Origin: Streptomyces cylindrosporus
GTDB lineage: Bacteria > Actinomycetota > Actinomycetes > Streptomycetales > Streptomycetaceae
DNA length: 64,000 nucleotides
Assembly: GCF_022698165.1 (NCBI RefSeq)
Contig: NZ_JALDAY010000010.1
Location: 124,001-188,000 of the forward strand
Reading direction: 5' to 3'
How positions within the stretch are numbered: the stretch's first letter is position 1; each line of letters begins with the position of its first letter. The notes beneath the pieces were generated by a model. That model was not told the DNA's origin and did not search any database. It worked only from the letters and a program-made list of their open reading frames with translations. Positions 23,534 through 32,506 of this stretch are shown piece after piece. A program made the position numbers and the translations under genes.

Positions 23534-24307
23534 ATGGTGGGAGCCGTTCAGGGTGCCGGTGTGGTTGTCACGGGGGCCGGAGGAGGTATCGGGGCCGCCC
23601 TTGCGCGGCGGTTCGCCGCTGAGGGGGCCCGGGTCGTCGTGAACGATCTCGACCCTGAACGGGCCAAGGCCGTTGCCGATGAGGTCGGGGGAGTTGCCGT
23701 GCCTGGTGATGCCTCCGCGATCGTCGGCGATGCGCGGGACGCTCTCGGTGGGGTCGTCGACGTCTACTGTGCCAACGCCGGTGTCGCCTTCGACGACGGG
23801 GACGTGGAGAAGGGGCTCGACGAGAAGTCCTGGGCCACCTCCTGGGACGTCAATCTCATGGCTCATGTCCGGGCCGCGCACGAGCTGCTTCCGGGGTGGC
23901 TGGAGCGGGGGAGTGGGCGGTTCGTCTCGACCGTTTCCGCGGCCGGGCTGTTGACCATGATCGGGGCGCCCTCCTACAGCGTCACCAAGCACGGCGCGTA
24001 CGCCTTCGCCGAGTGGCTGTCGTTGACGTACCGGCACCGGGGGATCAAGGTGCACGCCATTTGTCCGCAGGGGGTGCGGACCGACATGCTGGCCGCCACC
24101 GGCAGCGCGGGGGATCTGGTGCTGCGGCCCACCGCCATCGAGGCGGCGGACGTGGCCGACGCGTTGTTCCGGGGGATCGAGGAGGACCGGTTCCTGATCC
24201 TGCCGCATCCCGAGGTCGCGCAGTACTACCGGGCCAGGGCCGGCGATCCCGATCACTGGCTCGGCAACATGAACCACCTGCAGCGGAAGTGGGAGGAGGC
24301 GCGATGA
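23534..24307 (+). CDS. Short-chain dehydrogenase/reductase
   Basis: A 257-residue NAD(P)-dependent oxidoreductase. The cofactor motif is VTGAGGGIGAALARRF near the N-terminus, with a following NDLDPE that suggests NAD(H). It has the NAG strand motif (CANAGVAF) and the catalytic Ser with YSVTKHG. GAAGGAGA precedes ATG 23534. Its stop overlaps the acyl-CoA synthetase start (ATGA), so the two are translationally coupled. If the operon handles 4-oxo or 4-hydroxy acids, this enzyme would reduce the 4-oxoacyl-CoA, like LvaD; that is inferred from context. Confidence 0.88.
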   Translation: MVGAVQGAGVVVTGAGGGIGAALARRFAAEGARVVVNDLDPERAKAVADEVGGVAVPGDASAIVGDARDALGGVVDVYCANAGVAFDDGDVEKGLDEKSWATSWDVNLMAHVRAAHELLPGWLERGSGRFVSTVSAAGLLTMIGAPSYSVTKHGAYAFAEWLSLTYRHRGIKVHAICPQGVRTDMLAATGSAGDLVLRPTAIEAADVADALFRGIEEDRFLILPHPEVAQYYRARAGDPDHWLGNMNHLQRKWEEAR

Positions 24308-25971
24308 CCGAGTCCCGTTACGCCGCCAAGCCCTGGGTCGCGCTGCTCAACGAGGCGCAGAAGGCCGACATCCATCCCCTCGACTCGCTGGTGCACGCGC
24401 TGCGGCGGGCCGTCGACGAGGATCCCGAGCGCGTCTTCCTCGCCTACTTCGACGGGCGGCTGAGCTACCGCGAGGTCGACGAGCTGAGCGACTCCGTCGC
24501 CGGGCACCTGGCCTCGCGGGGGCTGGAGCGCGGGGACCGGGTGGCGATCCTGCTGCAGAACTCGCCGCTCTTCGTGCTCGCCCTGCTGGGCGCCTGGAAG
24601 GCGGGCGCCATCGTGGTGCCGGTCAACCCCATGTACAAGTCGGGGGAGGTTGGGCATGTGCTGCGGGACGGCGAGGTCACCGCGCTGATCTGCTCCGACC
24701 GGGCCTGGGAGTCGTATCTGCGCGACACCGCCGCCGACTCGCCGGTGCGGATCGTGCTGACCGGGTGCGAGCTGGACTTCCAGACCCGTGGGGACGCGCG
24801 CGTGCTCGGCTTCGAGCGGCTGCCGCAGGCCGGTGACGCCGCCGATCTGACGACCGTGGCCCGCGCCGGGTACGCGGCGCCCGAGGGCCGTGACCTCACC
24901 CCGTCCGACATCGCGCTGATCAGCTACACGTCGGGCACCAGCGGCACCCCCAAGGGCGCCACCAACACGCACGGCAACATCATGCACAACGCCGAGCAGC
25001 AGAGCGTCGGGATCGCCCTGCCCGAGGCGCCGGTGTACTTCGCGATGGCGCCCCTGTTCCACATCACGGGCATGGTGTGCCAGCTCGGCGGCTGTCTGAA
25101 CAGCGCGGGCACGCTCGTCCTCGCGTACCGGTTCGAGGCCGGTGTCGTCCTCGACGCGTTCGCCGAGCACCGGCCGCACTACACCGTGGGTCCCTCGACG
25201 GCCTTCATGGCGCTGGCCGCGCACCCGGCCGTCACCCGCGAGCACTTCTCCTCCTTCGAGGTGATCTACTCCGGCGGGGCGCCGCTGCCGCCCGCCCTGG
25301 TGGAGAAGTTCCGGGCGGACTTCGGGCCGTACATCCGCAACGGCTACGGCCTGACCGAGTGCAGCGCGCCCTGCGCCTCCGTGCCTCCGGGTCTGCAGGC
25401 GCCGGTGGATCCGGTCTCCGGGACGCTGGCCGTCGGACTGCCGGTCCGGGACGCGATCGTCCGTATCGTCGACGAGCAGGGCGCCGAGGTGCCCTTCGGG
25501 GAGCAGGGCGAGATCGTCGTCAGCGGCCCACAGGTCGTCCCCGGCTACTGGCGCCGCCCCGACGCGACCGCCGAGACCTTCCCGGACGGCGAGCTGCGCA
25601 CCGGCGACATCGGGTTCATGGACGAGCAGGGCTGGCTGTACGTCGTCGACCGCAAGAAGGACATGATCAACGCGTCCGGCTTCAAGGTGTGGCCGCGGGA
25701 GGTCGAGGACGTGCTGTACACGCACCCGGCGGTGCGCGAGGCGGCCGTCGTCGGGGTGCCGGACGGGTACCGCGGGGAGACCGTGAAGGCGTACATCAGC
25801 CTGCGGCCGGGCGCCGACACGGACCCGGATGAACTCGCGGTGTACTGCAAGGAGAGACTGGCCGCCTACAAATACCCGCGGCAGGTGGAGATCCTGCCCG
25901 ACTTGCCGAAGACGGCAAGTGGGAAGATCCTCCGTCGGGAACTCCGTTCCCGCGGGCAAGCAGGCGAATAG
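24304..25971 (+). CDS. Acyl-CoA synthetase (AMP-dependent, long/medium chain type)
   Basis: A 555-residue adenylate-forming enzyme that activates a carboxylic acid to its CoA thioester. The P-loop-like motif is SYTSGTSGTPKGA. Further blocks are NGYGLTECSAP, the hinge ELRTGDIGFMDEQGWLYVVDRKKDMI and the C-terminal catalytic lysine in KTASGKILRRELR. The start overlaps the SDR stop by 4 bp. The TetR gene follows 47 bp later. In the proposed pathway it would activate the hydroxy or keto acid (LvaE-like), but its chain-length preference is not readable here. Confidence 0.9.
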   Translation: MTESRYAAKPWVALLNEAQKADIHPLDSLVHALRRAVDEDPERVFLAYFDGRLSYREVDELSDSVAGHLASRGLERGDRVAILLQNSPLFVLALLGAWKAGAIVVPVNPMYKSGEVGHVLRDGEVTALICSDRAWESYLRDTAADSPVRIVLTGCELDFQTRGDARVLGFERLPQAGDAADLTTVARAGYAAPEGRDLTPSDIALISYTSGTSGTPKGATNTHGNIMHNAEQQSVGIALPEAPVYFAMAPLFHITGMVCQLGGCLNSAGTLVLAYRFEAGVVLDAFAEHRPHYTVGPSTAFMALAAHPAVTREHFSSFEVIYSGGAPLPPALVEKFRADFGPYIRNGYGLTECSAPCASVPPGLQAPVDPVSGTLAVGLPVRDAIVRIVDEQGAEVPFGEQGEIVVSGPQVVPGYWRRPDATAETFPDGELRTGDIGFMDEQGWLYVVDRKKDMINASGFKVWPREVEDVLYTHPAVREAAVVGVPDGYRGETVKAYISLRPGADTDPDELAVYCKERLAAYKYPRQVEILPDLPKTASGKILRRELRSRGQAGE

Positions 25972-26018
25972 CACACCCAGGAACACGGCAGAACGCTCGG
26001 AAGGCAGGTGGCGGCAGG

Positions 26019-26612
26019 GTGCCCAGGACGACGGACGGTGACGGTACGCCCGTCCCGCAGCGGCTGCTGGCCGCCGCCACCCGGCTCTTCGCGGAGCAGG
26101 GCTACGACCGCACGTCCGTGCAGGAGATCGTCGAGGCGGCCGGCGTCACCAAGGGGGCGCTGTACCACTACTTCGGCTCCAAGGACGACCTCCTGCACGA
26201 GGTGTACGCGCGCGTGCTGCGGGTCCAGCAGGAGCGGCTCGACGCGTTCGCGAACGCCGACGAGCCGATCGAGAAGCGGCTGCGGGCGGCCGCGGCGGAC
26301 GTGGTCGTCACGACGATCGAGAACCTCGACGACGCGATGATCTTCTTCCGCTCCATGCACCACCTCAGCCCGGAGAAGAACAAGCAGGTACGGGCGGAGC
26401 GGCGGCGCTACCACGAGCAGTTCCGGGCGCTGGTGGAGGAGGGGCAGGAGGCGGGCGTCTTCTCCCGGGCCACCCCGGCCGACCTGGTGGTGGACTACCA
26501 CTTCGGCTCCGTCCACCACCTGTCGACCTGGTACCGGCCGGACGGGCCCATGGGCGCGCAGGAGGTCGCCGACCATCTGGCGGACCTGCTGCTGCGGGCG
26601 CTGCGGCCCTAG
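26019..26612 (+). CDS. TetR-family regulator of the acyl-CoA synthetase operon
   Basis: A 197-residue repressor. Its HTH (RLLAAATRLFAEQGYDRTSVQEIVEAAGVTKGALYHYFGSKDDLLHEVY) is of the FadR/KstR-like fatty-acid class, with a C-terminal ligand domain. The GTG start is at 26019. It is the third gene after the SDR and the synthetase. It is the best candidate to bind the CATACCGAC boxes at 23480 and 32507. Its TAG stop shares the sequence CTAG with the stop of the convergent response-regulator gene. Confidence 0.86.
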   Translation: MPRTTDGDGTPVPQRLLAAATRLFAEQGYDRTSVQEIVEAAGVTKGALYHYFGSKDDLLHEVYARVLRVQQERLDAFANADEPIEKRLRAAAADVVVTTIENLDDAMIFFRSMHHLSPEKNKQVRAERRRYHEQFRALVEEGQEAGVFSRATPADLVVDYHFGSVHHLSTWYRPDGPMGAQEVADHLADLLLRALRP

Positions 26613-27358
26613 GACTCCGGGGCTGTGGGGCCGAGGCCGGCCTCGCGGGCCCAGGCCGCCGCCTCGGCTCGGTCGGCGACGCCCAGTTTGGCGAGGACGG
26701 CCGACATGTGGTTGCTGACCGTCTTCGGGGAGAGGCCGAGGCGGGCGGCGACCGCGGAGTTGGGGTGGCCCTCGGCGATCAGCGTCAGTACGTCACGCTC
26801 GCGCGGGGTGAGCGTGGGACACGGGTCGGGCGGGGGTGCGGGGCGGCCCAGCTGACCCAGCACCCGCCGGGCCACGCCGGGGCCGAAGATCGCCTCGCCC
26901 GCGGCCACCGCCCGGATGGCCCGTACGATCTCGTCCTGCCCGGCCCCCTTGAGCACATAGCCGCGGGCGCCGGCTCGCATGGCCGCGAACACCGAGTCGT
27001 CCTCCTCGACCATGGTGAGCATCAGCACCGCGACCGACGGGGCGACCCGGCCGATCTCCCGGGTCGCCTCGATGCCGTTCTGGTCGGGCATCCGGATGTC
27101 CATCACGACGACGTGCGGACGCAAGGTCACCGCCGCCCGCACGGCCTCCCGCCCACTGGCGGCCACCCCGACCACCCGCACCCGCGGACTGCCCTCCCGC
27201 ACCGACTCCAGCAACGCGGCGAGCCCGGTACGGACAACGGGATGATCATCGGCAAGCACGACCCGCAGCGCATCCCCCTCGCCGCTGTGCCGTCGCGTTG
27301 TGCGGTCCGGCGCCGGTGTCGCGGCTGTTCGGCCTTGTCCGTCCTGGGGTGTCGTCAT
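26609..27358 (-). CDS. NarL/LuxR-type response regulator
   Basis: A 249-residue regulator. A receiver domain (about 32-155) has DDHPVVR, the phospho-acceptor Asp in VVVMDIRMPDQNG, and Lys in YVLKGAG. The C-terminal LuxR HTH shows LTPRERDVLTLIAEGHPNSAVAARLGLSPKTVSNHMSAVLAKL. The start at 27358 gives a roughly 30-residue polar leader before the receiver. It follows the histidine kinase on the same strand (44 bp gap) and is its likely partner. Confidence 0.9.
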   Translation of the reverse strand: MTTPQDGQGRTAATPAPDRTTRRHSGEGDALRVVLADDHPVVRTGLAALLESVREGSPRVRVVGVAASGREAVRAAVTLRPHVVVMDIRMPDQNGIEATREIGRVAPSVAVLMLTMVEEDDSVFAAMRAGARGYVLKGAGQDEIVRAIRAVAAGEAIFGPGVARRVLGQLGRPAPPPDPCPTLTPRERDVLTLIAEGHPNSAVAARLGLSPKTVSNHMSAVLAKLGVADRAEAAAWAREAGLGPTAPES

Positions 27359-27402
27359 GGCGTCCCCCTCCGTCCGTCCGTGCCCGTCGGCCCGCTGTGT
27401 CG

Positions 27403-29403
27403 TCACGTCGTTCCTCCCAGCGGAAGCGTCGCCGTCACCCGGCCCCGGCCCGCCACGCAGTGTCCGCCGAGTTCCGCCGCGCGTTCCTGCATCGACGTGA
27501 TGCCGACGCCCGGCTGCCACTCCGTCTCGTCGGGCGCGGGTGAGCCGTCGTCGCACACCTCCAGACGCAGGCCGTCGCCTATCTCGATCCGCAGGTCCAC
27601 CCTCGACGCCCGGGCGTGCCGGGCCGCGTTGGTGAGTGCCTCGACCGCGATCCGGTACGCGGCCACCTCCACCGCGGCGGGCAGCGCCGGCAGCCGCTCG
27701 GGCGCCCGGATCCGCACCTGGAGCGGTACGCCGTCGGCCCGCCAGGACAGCAGCGCCGCCCGCTCCCGCAACGCGCCGAGCAGCCCCAACTGGTCCAGGT
27801 CCGGCGGCCGCAGCCCGTCCACCAGCCGGCGCACCTCGACGACCGCGCCCCCGATCTCCGCCCGCAGCTCGGCCAGCAGCGCGCCCGCCCGTTCCTGGTC
27901 GAAGGCCAGCAGATTGCGCGCCGCGTCCGTCTGGAAGGCCGCGCCGGCGAGCGTCGGCCCGAGCCCGTCGTGCAGGTCCCGCCGGATCCGCCGCCGCTCC
28001 TCCTCCCGCGCGGCCACGATCCGCTCCCGCGACAGCTGCAACTGCCGGGACAGATCGGTGGCGTGCAACGCGGCGGCCAGGGGTACGGCGAGCAGCTCCA
28101 GGACGGCCAGATCGGCGGGCGCGGGCTGCTGCTCGCCGGGGCGCAGGCCGACGACCAGCGCGCCGACCGTACGCCCGTCGTAGTCGAGGGGCACGGTGTG
28201 CAGGAGGTCGCCGGGCACGCCCCAACTTCCCTGCGCCGCACCCGACTTCGCCTCCACCCGGACGTACGGCAGCCGCAGTGCCTCGCCCACCGCCTCCGGC
28301 ACCGCGCCGATACCGGTCCCCGCCAGCCGCTCACCGATCCGCGAGACCGCGCGCACCGGGTCGTGCCGGTCGCCGTACAGGGCCCGGTCCACCGTGCGCT
28401 GGAGCAGCCGCCGGGCCGGTTCGAAGCCCAGGGCCAGGACGACGGTGATGAGGGCGGGGCCGAGGAGTTCGGGGCGCGGGTCGAGCAGCGACTGGAGGAA
28501 CGTGACGAGACCGACGTAGGCGGCGACCACGCCGACGGTGAGCGCGCCGTACAGCAGGCTGCGGGAGACGACGAGACGGATGTCGAGCAGTTCGTGGCGG
28601 ACGACGGCGATCATGATGGCGATGGGCATGGCGAGGGTGCAGTACGACGTGTAGACCGGCGGGAAACCGAAGATCTGCAGCACGAGGCTCAGCGCCAGCG
28701 GCATCATGCCGGCGATCAGCCACAGCATCCGGCGCCGGTCCTGCTCCCCGCCGCGCCGGTAGCGCAGGATCATCACGCCGCACACCGCCACCAGCAGGAG
28801 GCAGGAATCGGCCGTCTGGAGGTTTCGCAGCAGGGGCAGCGAACCCGCCGGCACCGGCAGGTAGGAGGCCTGGGCCGCGGTGCCGCGGAACAGGCCCCAG
28901 TCGGCGCGTCCCCAGACCGCCAGACTGAGGGGCAGGACGGCGACCTGGGCGACCAGCACCCAGCGCCAGCGGCGGTCGGGCAGTCGTCCGTCCGGGAACA
29001 GGAGGAACACGAGCACGAACGCCGTCGTGCCGACGATCCACGTGTGCCGTCCGACGGTGGTGAGCGCGCCCAGGACCTCCCGCGGCCAGCCCGCCTGAAG
29101 TCCCGCGACGGCCAGCCCGATCGACAGACCGGTGAAGGCGTGTCCCAGCCCGTAGGCGGTCAGCAGCCAGCCTATGGGGTTGCGGGGCCGCTGCAGCGCG
29201 ATCACCGTGCCGCACACCGGGTAGGCGAAGCCGACGGCCAGGTCGATCACCATGTCGTAGCGGATCAGGTCCCCTGGAGTGACCCCCGCCACGGCCAACG
29301 CCCCCACACCCACGGCCACTTGGAGCAACGCCAGCCCCAGCAGCACGTACGCCGTCACCGCGCGCCGCCGTGTCCGCCCGTGCCGGTCCTCCATGTGCGT
29401 CAT
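27403..29403 (-). CDS. Membrane histidine kinase of the NarL-type (HisKA_3) family
   Basis: A 666-residue sensor. About eight or nine hydrophobic segments lie in the first 300 residues, and a GAF-like region lies near 330-440. The dimerisation/phospho-acceptor segment is RRRIRRDLHDGLGPTLAGAAF, and the HATPase_c domain has ALTNAARHARAS, CDDGSP and GVGITSMQERA. It should phosphorylate the regulator at 26609. It is divergent from a secreted LGFP-repeat gene, and the shared promoter carries two palindromes. The stimulus is unknown, but the many membrane helices favour an envelope signal. Confidence 0.88.
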   Translation of the reverse strand: MTHMEDRHGRTRRRAVTAYVLLGLALLQVAVGVGALAVAGVTPGDLIRYDMVIDLAVGFAYPVCGTVIALQRPRNPIGWLLTAYGLGHAFTGLSIGLAVAGLQAGWPREVLGALTTVGRHTWIVGTTAFVLVFLLFPDGRLPDRRWRWVLVAQVAVLPLSLAVWGRADWGLFRGTAAQASYLPVPAGSLPLLRNLQTADSCLLLVAVCGVMILRYRRGGEQDRRRMLWLIAGMMPLALSLVLQIFGFPPVYTSYCTLAMPIAIMIAVVRHELLDIRLVVSRSLLYGALTVGVVAAYVGLVTFLQSLLDPRPELLGPALITVVLALGFEPARRLLQRTVDRALYGDRHDPVRAVSRIGERLAGTGIGAVPEAVGEALRLPYVRVEAKSGAAQGSWGVPGDLLHTVPLDYDGRTVGALVVGLRPGEQQPAPADLAVLELLAVPLAAALHATDLSRQLQLSRERIVAAREEERRRIRRDLHDGLGPTLAGAAFQTDAARNLLAFDQERAGALLAELRAEIGGAVVEVRRLVDGLRPPDLDQLGLLGALRERAALLSWRADGVPLQVRIRAPERLPALPAAVEVAAYRIAVEALTNAARHARASRVDLRIEIGDGLRLEVCDDGSPAPDETEWQPGVGITSMQERAAELGGHCVAGRGRVTATLPLGGTT

Positions 29404-29417
29404 CGTCCCGGTTCGCG

Positions 29418-29445
29418 CACCCGGGTGTCACGGGAACGGTTCCCG
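29418..29445. promoter_or_regulatory. Two adjacent palindromes in the kinase / LGFP-protein divergent promoter
   Basis: CACCCGGGTG (29418-29427) and CGGGAACGGTTCCCG (29431-29445, symmetric about a central G) are perfect palindromes 3 bp apart and just upstream of the kinase start. Possible operators. Confidence 0.4.
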
Positions 29446-29579
29446 GTCCACCCGGGAGAGGTTCCGGGGCGTGCCCGGTGGATTCCTCTCAACTCCCGGC
29501 CGGTGCGGGCGCGATGCTCATGGCAGTGGCACGGCGGGACGGCCCGCCGGCCCGAACTGATCGACGGGGGAGAACAACC

Positions 29580-30149
29580 ATGCTTTCACTGAAGCGGCGT
29601 GCCGCGGGGGTCGTACTGGGATCGCTGCTCGCACTCGGCGGCACGGCGGCGGTACCGGCCGTGGCCGACGCTCCGCAGATGCCCGCGAAGAAGCTGTGCC
29701 TGGGCGACCACCGTATCGACAACGCCTTCATCTACCGTCGCTGGCAGCAACTGGGCGGCTCGGACGGCGCCATGGGCTGTCCTGTGAACGACAACTTCAC
29801 CCTCCCCAACGGGGCCGAGCGGCAGACCTTCGAGCACGGGCAGCTGGCCTGGTCGCCCGACCAGGGGCACCGGATGGTGGTGGCCGCCTGGCAGGACGGC
29901 GGCTACGCCTACTTCACGTGGGGCCCGACGGACCCGTACCACTACGACACCTTCCTGGTGCGCTACACCAGTGCCGCCAACCCGTTCGGCACCCAGAAGG
30001 AGCTCGGCAAGGGCAACCACGGCGGGATGTGGGTGCAGCGGCGCACCACCGGCAGCTACAAGTTCGTCGTCGAGGGCTGCGACACCGGCACCTTCGGCCA
30101 CACCTGCCGGCAGGGCTGGACGACTTCCGTGCGCACCTACCCGTACTGA
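29580..30149 (+). CDS. Secreted LGFP-repeat protein
   Basis: A 189-residue exported protein. The signal peptide MLSLKRRAAGVVLGSLLALGGTAAVPAVADA probably ends near residue 31. One clear LGFP-type repeat follows (FIYRRWQQLGGSDGAMGCPVNDNFTLPNGAERQ-type; W, LGG, G and CPV conserved). The C-terminal half has paired cysteines (CDTGTFGHTC). LGFP repeats are thought to bind cell-wall glycans. GGGGGAGAA upstream fits ATG 29580. Being divergent from a sensor kinase, it may be that system's target. Confidence 0.75.
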   Translation: MLSLKRRAAGVVLGSLLALGGTAAVPAVADAPQMPAKKLCLGDHRIDNAFIYRRWQQLGGSDGAMGCPVNDNFTLPNGAERQTFEHGQLAWSPDQGHRMVVAAWQDGGYAYFTWGPTDPYHYDTFLVRYTSAANPFGTQKELGKGNHGGMWVQRRTTGSYKFVVEGCDTGTFGHTCRQGWTTSVRTYPY

Positions 30150-30169
30150 CCGCGGGGACGGGGGAACAG

Positions 30170-30204
30170 GGCCGGTGCGGACGTGGGGGACGTCCGCACC
30201 GGCC
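30170..30204. terminator. Strong bidirectional terminator
   Basis: GGCCGGTGCGGACG (30170-30183) and CGTCCGCACCGGCC (30191-30204) pair perfectly over 14 bp with a 7-nt loop, between the convergent LGFP-protein and acyl-CoA dehydrogenase stops. Confidence 0.8.
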
Positions 30205-30213
30205 GTCGTACCG

Positions 30214-31428
30214 CTACAGGTACTTCTTCAACTCCCGCCGCGCCAGCGACCGCTGGTGCACCTCGTCCGGGCCGTCGGCCAGCATCAGGGTGCGGGCGCC
30301 GGCGTAGAGCTCGGCCAGCGGGAAGTCCTGGCTGACGCCGCCCGCGCCGTGCAGCTGGATCGCGCGGTCGATGATGTCGACGACCGTGCGCGGGGTGGCG
30401 ATCTTGATGGCCTGGATCTCGGTGTGGGCGCCGCGGTTGCCGACGGTGTCCATCATCCAGGCCGTCTTGAGGACCAGCAGGCGCAGCTGCTCGACGGCCA
30501 CGCGGGCGTCCGCGATCCAGTTCTGGACGACGCCCTGCTGGGCCAGCGCCTTGCCGAACGCCGTGCGGGAGACCGCCCGCCGGCACATCAGCTCGATCGC
30601 CCGCTCCGCCATGCCGATCAGGCGCATGCAGTGGTGGATCCGGCCGGGGCCGAGCCGGGCCTGCGCGATGGCGAAGCCGCCGCCCTCCTCGCCGATCAGG
30701 TTGGTGACCGGCACGCGCGCGTTGTCGAAGACCACCTCGGCGTGGCCGCCGTGGTAGTGGTCCTCGTAGCCGAAGACCTGCATCGCGCGCCTGACCGTGA
30801 CGCCCGGGGTGTCGCGGGGGACCAGGACCATGGACTGCTGGCGGCGGATGTCCGGGCCGTCCGGGGCCGTCTTGCCCATCACGATGAAGATCCGGCAGTC
30901 CGGGTTCATCGCCCCGGAGATGTACCACTTGCGGCCGGTGATGACGTACTCGTCGTTCTCCCGCCGGATGTGCGTGGTGATGTTGGTGGCGTCGGAGGAG
31001 GCCACCTCGGGCTCGGTCATCGCGAACGCCGAGCGGATCTCGCCCGCGAGCAGCGGCTCCAGCCACTGCTTCTTCTGCTGCTCGTCGCCGAACTGGGCGA
31101 GCACCTCCATGTTCCCGGTGTCGGGCGCCGCGCAGTTGAGAGCGGTGGGCGCCAACTGCGGGGAACGGCCCGTGATCTCGGCGAGCGGGGCGTACTGGAG
31201 GTTGGTGAGTCCGGCGCCGTACTCGCTGTCCGGGAGGAAGAGGTTCCACAGGCCCTGCCTGCGTGCCTCGGCCTTCAACTCCTCGACCACGGCCGGGGTG
31301 TCCCACGGGGACGCCAGCGCGGCGCGCTGCTCCTCCGCCACCGCCTCGGCCGGATAGACGTACTCGTCCATGAAGGCGAGCAGCTTGGCGCGCAGTTCCT
31401 CGGTGCGCGCGTCGAACGCGAAGTCCAT
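30214..31428 (-). CDS. Acyl-CoA dehydrogenase of the ACAD10/11 type
   Basis: A 404-residue acyl-CoA dehydrogenase. Family blocks include AFAMTEPEVASSDATNI, ITGRKWYISGAM and QLHGAGGVSQDFPLA. Near the C-terminus is LMLADGPDEVHQRSLARRELKKY, where classical enzymes have EGT. The gene directly upstream, 6 bp away, encodes an APH-like kinase. In mammalian ACAD10/ACAD11 these two activities are fused, and bacterial LvaA and LvaC are their separate counterparts. By that analogy it removes phosphate from a 4-phospho-acyl-CoA and forms an enoyl-CoA. Confidence 0.88.
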   Translation of the reverse strand: MDFAFDARTEELRAKLLAFMDEYVYPAEAVAEEQRAALASPWDTPAVVEELKAEARRQGLWNLFLPDSEYGAGLTNLQYAPLAEITGRSPQLAPTALNCAAPDTGNMEVLAQFGDEQQKKQWLEPLLAGEIRSAFAMTEPEVASSDATNITTHIRRENDEYVITGRKWYISGAMNPDCRIFIVMGKTAPDGPDIRRQQSMVLVPRDTPGVTVRRAMQVFGYEDHYHGGHAEVVFDNARVPVTNLIGEEGGGFAIAQARLGPGRIHHCMRLIGMAERAIELMCRRAVSRTAFGKALAQQGVVQNWIADARVAVEQLRLLVLKTAWMMDTVGNRGAHTEIQAIKIATPRTVVDIIDRAIQLHGAGGVSQDFPLAELYAGARTLMLADGPDEVHQRSLARRELKKYL

Positions 31429-31434
31429 GGTCCG

Positions 31435-32466
31435 TCAGCCTTCCTGAAGGGTCGTCAGACCGTGCTCGATGAAGACGGGGACCAGGTCCCCGATGCGGTC
31501 GAAGCCCCGGCCGACCGTCTGGCCCAGCGTGTAGCGGTAGTGGATGCCCTCGAGGATCACGGCGAGCTTGAACCAGGCGAACGCCGTGTACCAGGAGACC
31601 GACGAGACGTCACGGCCCGAGCGCGCCGCGTAGCGCTCGATCAGCTCGGCCGGAGCCGGGTGGCCGGGGGCCTCGGCGGTGGTGGAGACGGGGGAGTCGG
31701 GCATGCCGAGCGGCATGCTGTACATGACCAGCAGTCCCAGGTCGGTGAGCGGGTCGCCGAGCGTGGACATCTCCCAGTCGAGGATCGCCCTGATGCGGTC
31801 GTCCTCACCGATCAGGACGTTGTCGAGGCGGTAGTCGCCGTGGACCACGGTGGGCGCGGGGGAGGCGGGCAGCCGACGGCCCAGCGTCGCGTGCAGCTCG
31901 TCGATGCCGGCCAGCTCGCGGTTGCGGGAGGCGTCCAACTGCTTGCCCCAGCGGCGCAGTTGGCGGTCCAGGAAGCCCTCGGGGCGGCCGAAGTCGGCGA
32001 GTGCGACCTCCGCCGGGTCCACCGCGTGCAGCTGCACGAGCGTGTCCACCAGGGACAGCACCGCGCCCCGGGTGCGCTCCGGGCCGAGCGGGGCCAGCTG
32101 TTGGGCCGTGCGGTACGGGGTGCCCTCGACGAACTCCATGACGTAGAACGGCGATCCGGGCACCGCCTCGTTCTCGGGGTTCTCGCACAGCAGCACCGGC
32201 TTCGGCACCGGCACGTCCGTCGCGTGCAGCGCGCTGATCACCCGGTGCTCGCGCTTCATGTCGTGCGCGGTGGCCAGCACATGGCCGAGCGGGGGCCGTC
32301 GTACGACCCACTTCGAGGTGCCGTCCGAGACCGCGTACGTGAGGTTCGACCGTCCGCCCTCGATCAGCCGGCCGGACAGCGGGCCCCGCACCAGGCCGGG
32401 GCGCTCACGGTCGAGCAGGGCCTGCAGCCGGTCGAGATCGAGACCTGGCGGGTGGTCGGGGCTCAT
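31435..32466 (-). CDS. APH-like phosphotransferase (ACAD10/11 kinase-domain type, LvaA-like)
   Basis: A 343-residue kinase of the aminoglycoside phosphotransferase fold. It has a nucleotide-binding lysine region (KWVVRRPP), the catalytic loop VHGDYRLDNVLI and the metal-binding ILDWEMSTLGDP. The family phosphorylates the 4-hydroxyl of hydroxyacyl-CoAs rather than antibiotics, consistent with the acyl-CoA dehydrogenase gene 6 bp downstream. An operator of the CATACCGAC type lies 40 bp upstream of the start. A resistance role is unlikely. Confidence 0.85.
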   Translation of the reverse strand: MSPDHPPGLDLDRLQALLDRERPGLVRGPLSGRLIEGGRSNLTYAVSDGTSKWVVRRPPLGHVLATAHDMKREHRVISALHATDVPVPKPVLLCENPENEAVPGSPFYVMEFVEGTPYRTAQQLAPLGPERTRGAVLSLVDTLVQLHAVDPAEVALADFGRPEGFLDRQLRRWGKQLDASRNRELAGIDELHATLGRRLPASPAPTVVHGDYRLDNVLIGEDDRIRAILDWEMSTLGDPLTDLGLLVMYSMPLGMPDSPVSTTAEAPGHPAPAELIERYAARSGRDVSSVSWYTAFAWFKLAVILEGIHYRYTLGQTVGRGFDRIGDLVPVFIEHGLTTLQEG

Positions 32467-32506
32467 CGGTGCTCCTTCGCGGGCGCGTGGACGGGACGCG
32501 TCCCAT

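Noticed and set aside
30214..32466. Aminoglycoside resistance cassette (APH domain)
   Set aside because: The kinase sits 6 bp from an ACAD10/11-type gene and shares an operator with acyl-CoA genes, so a lipid-catabolic kinase fits better.
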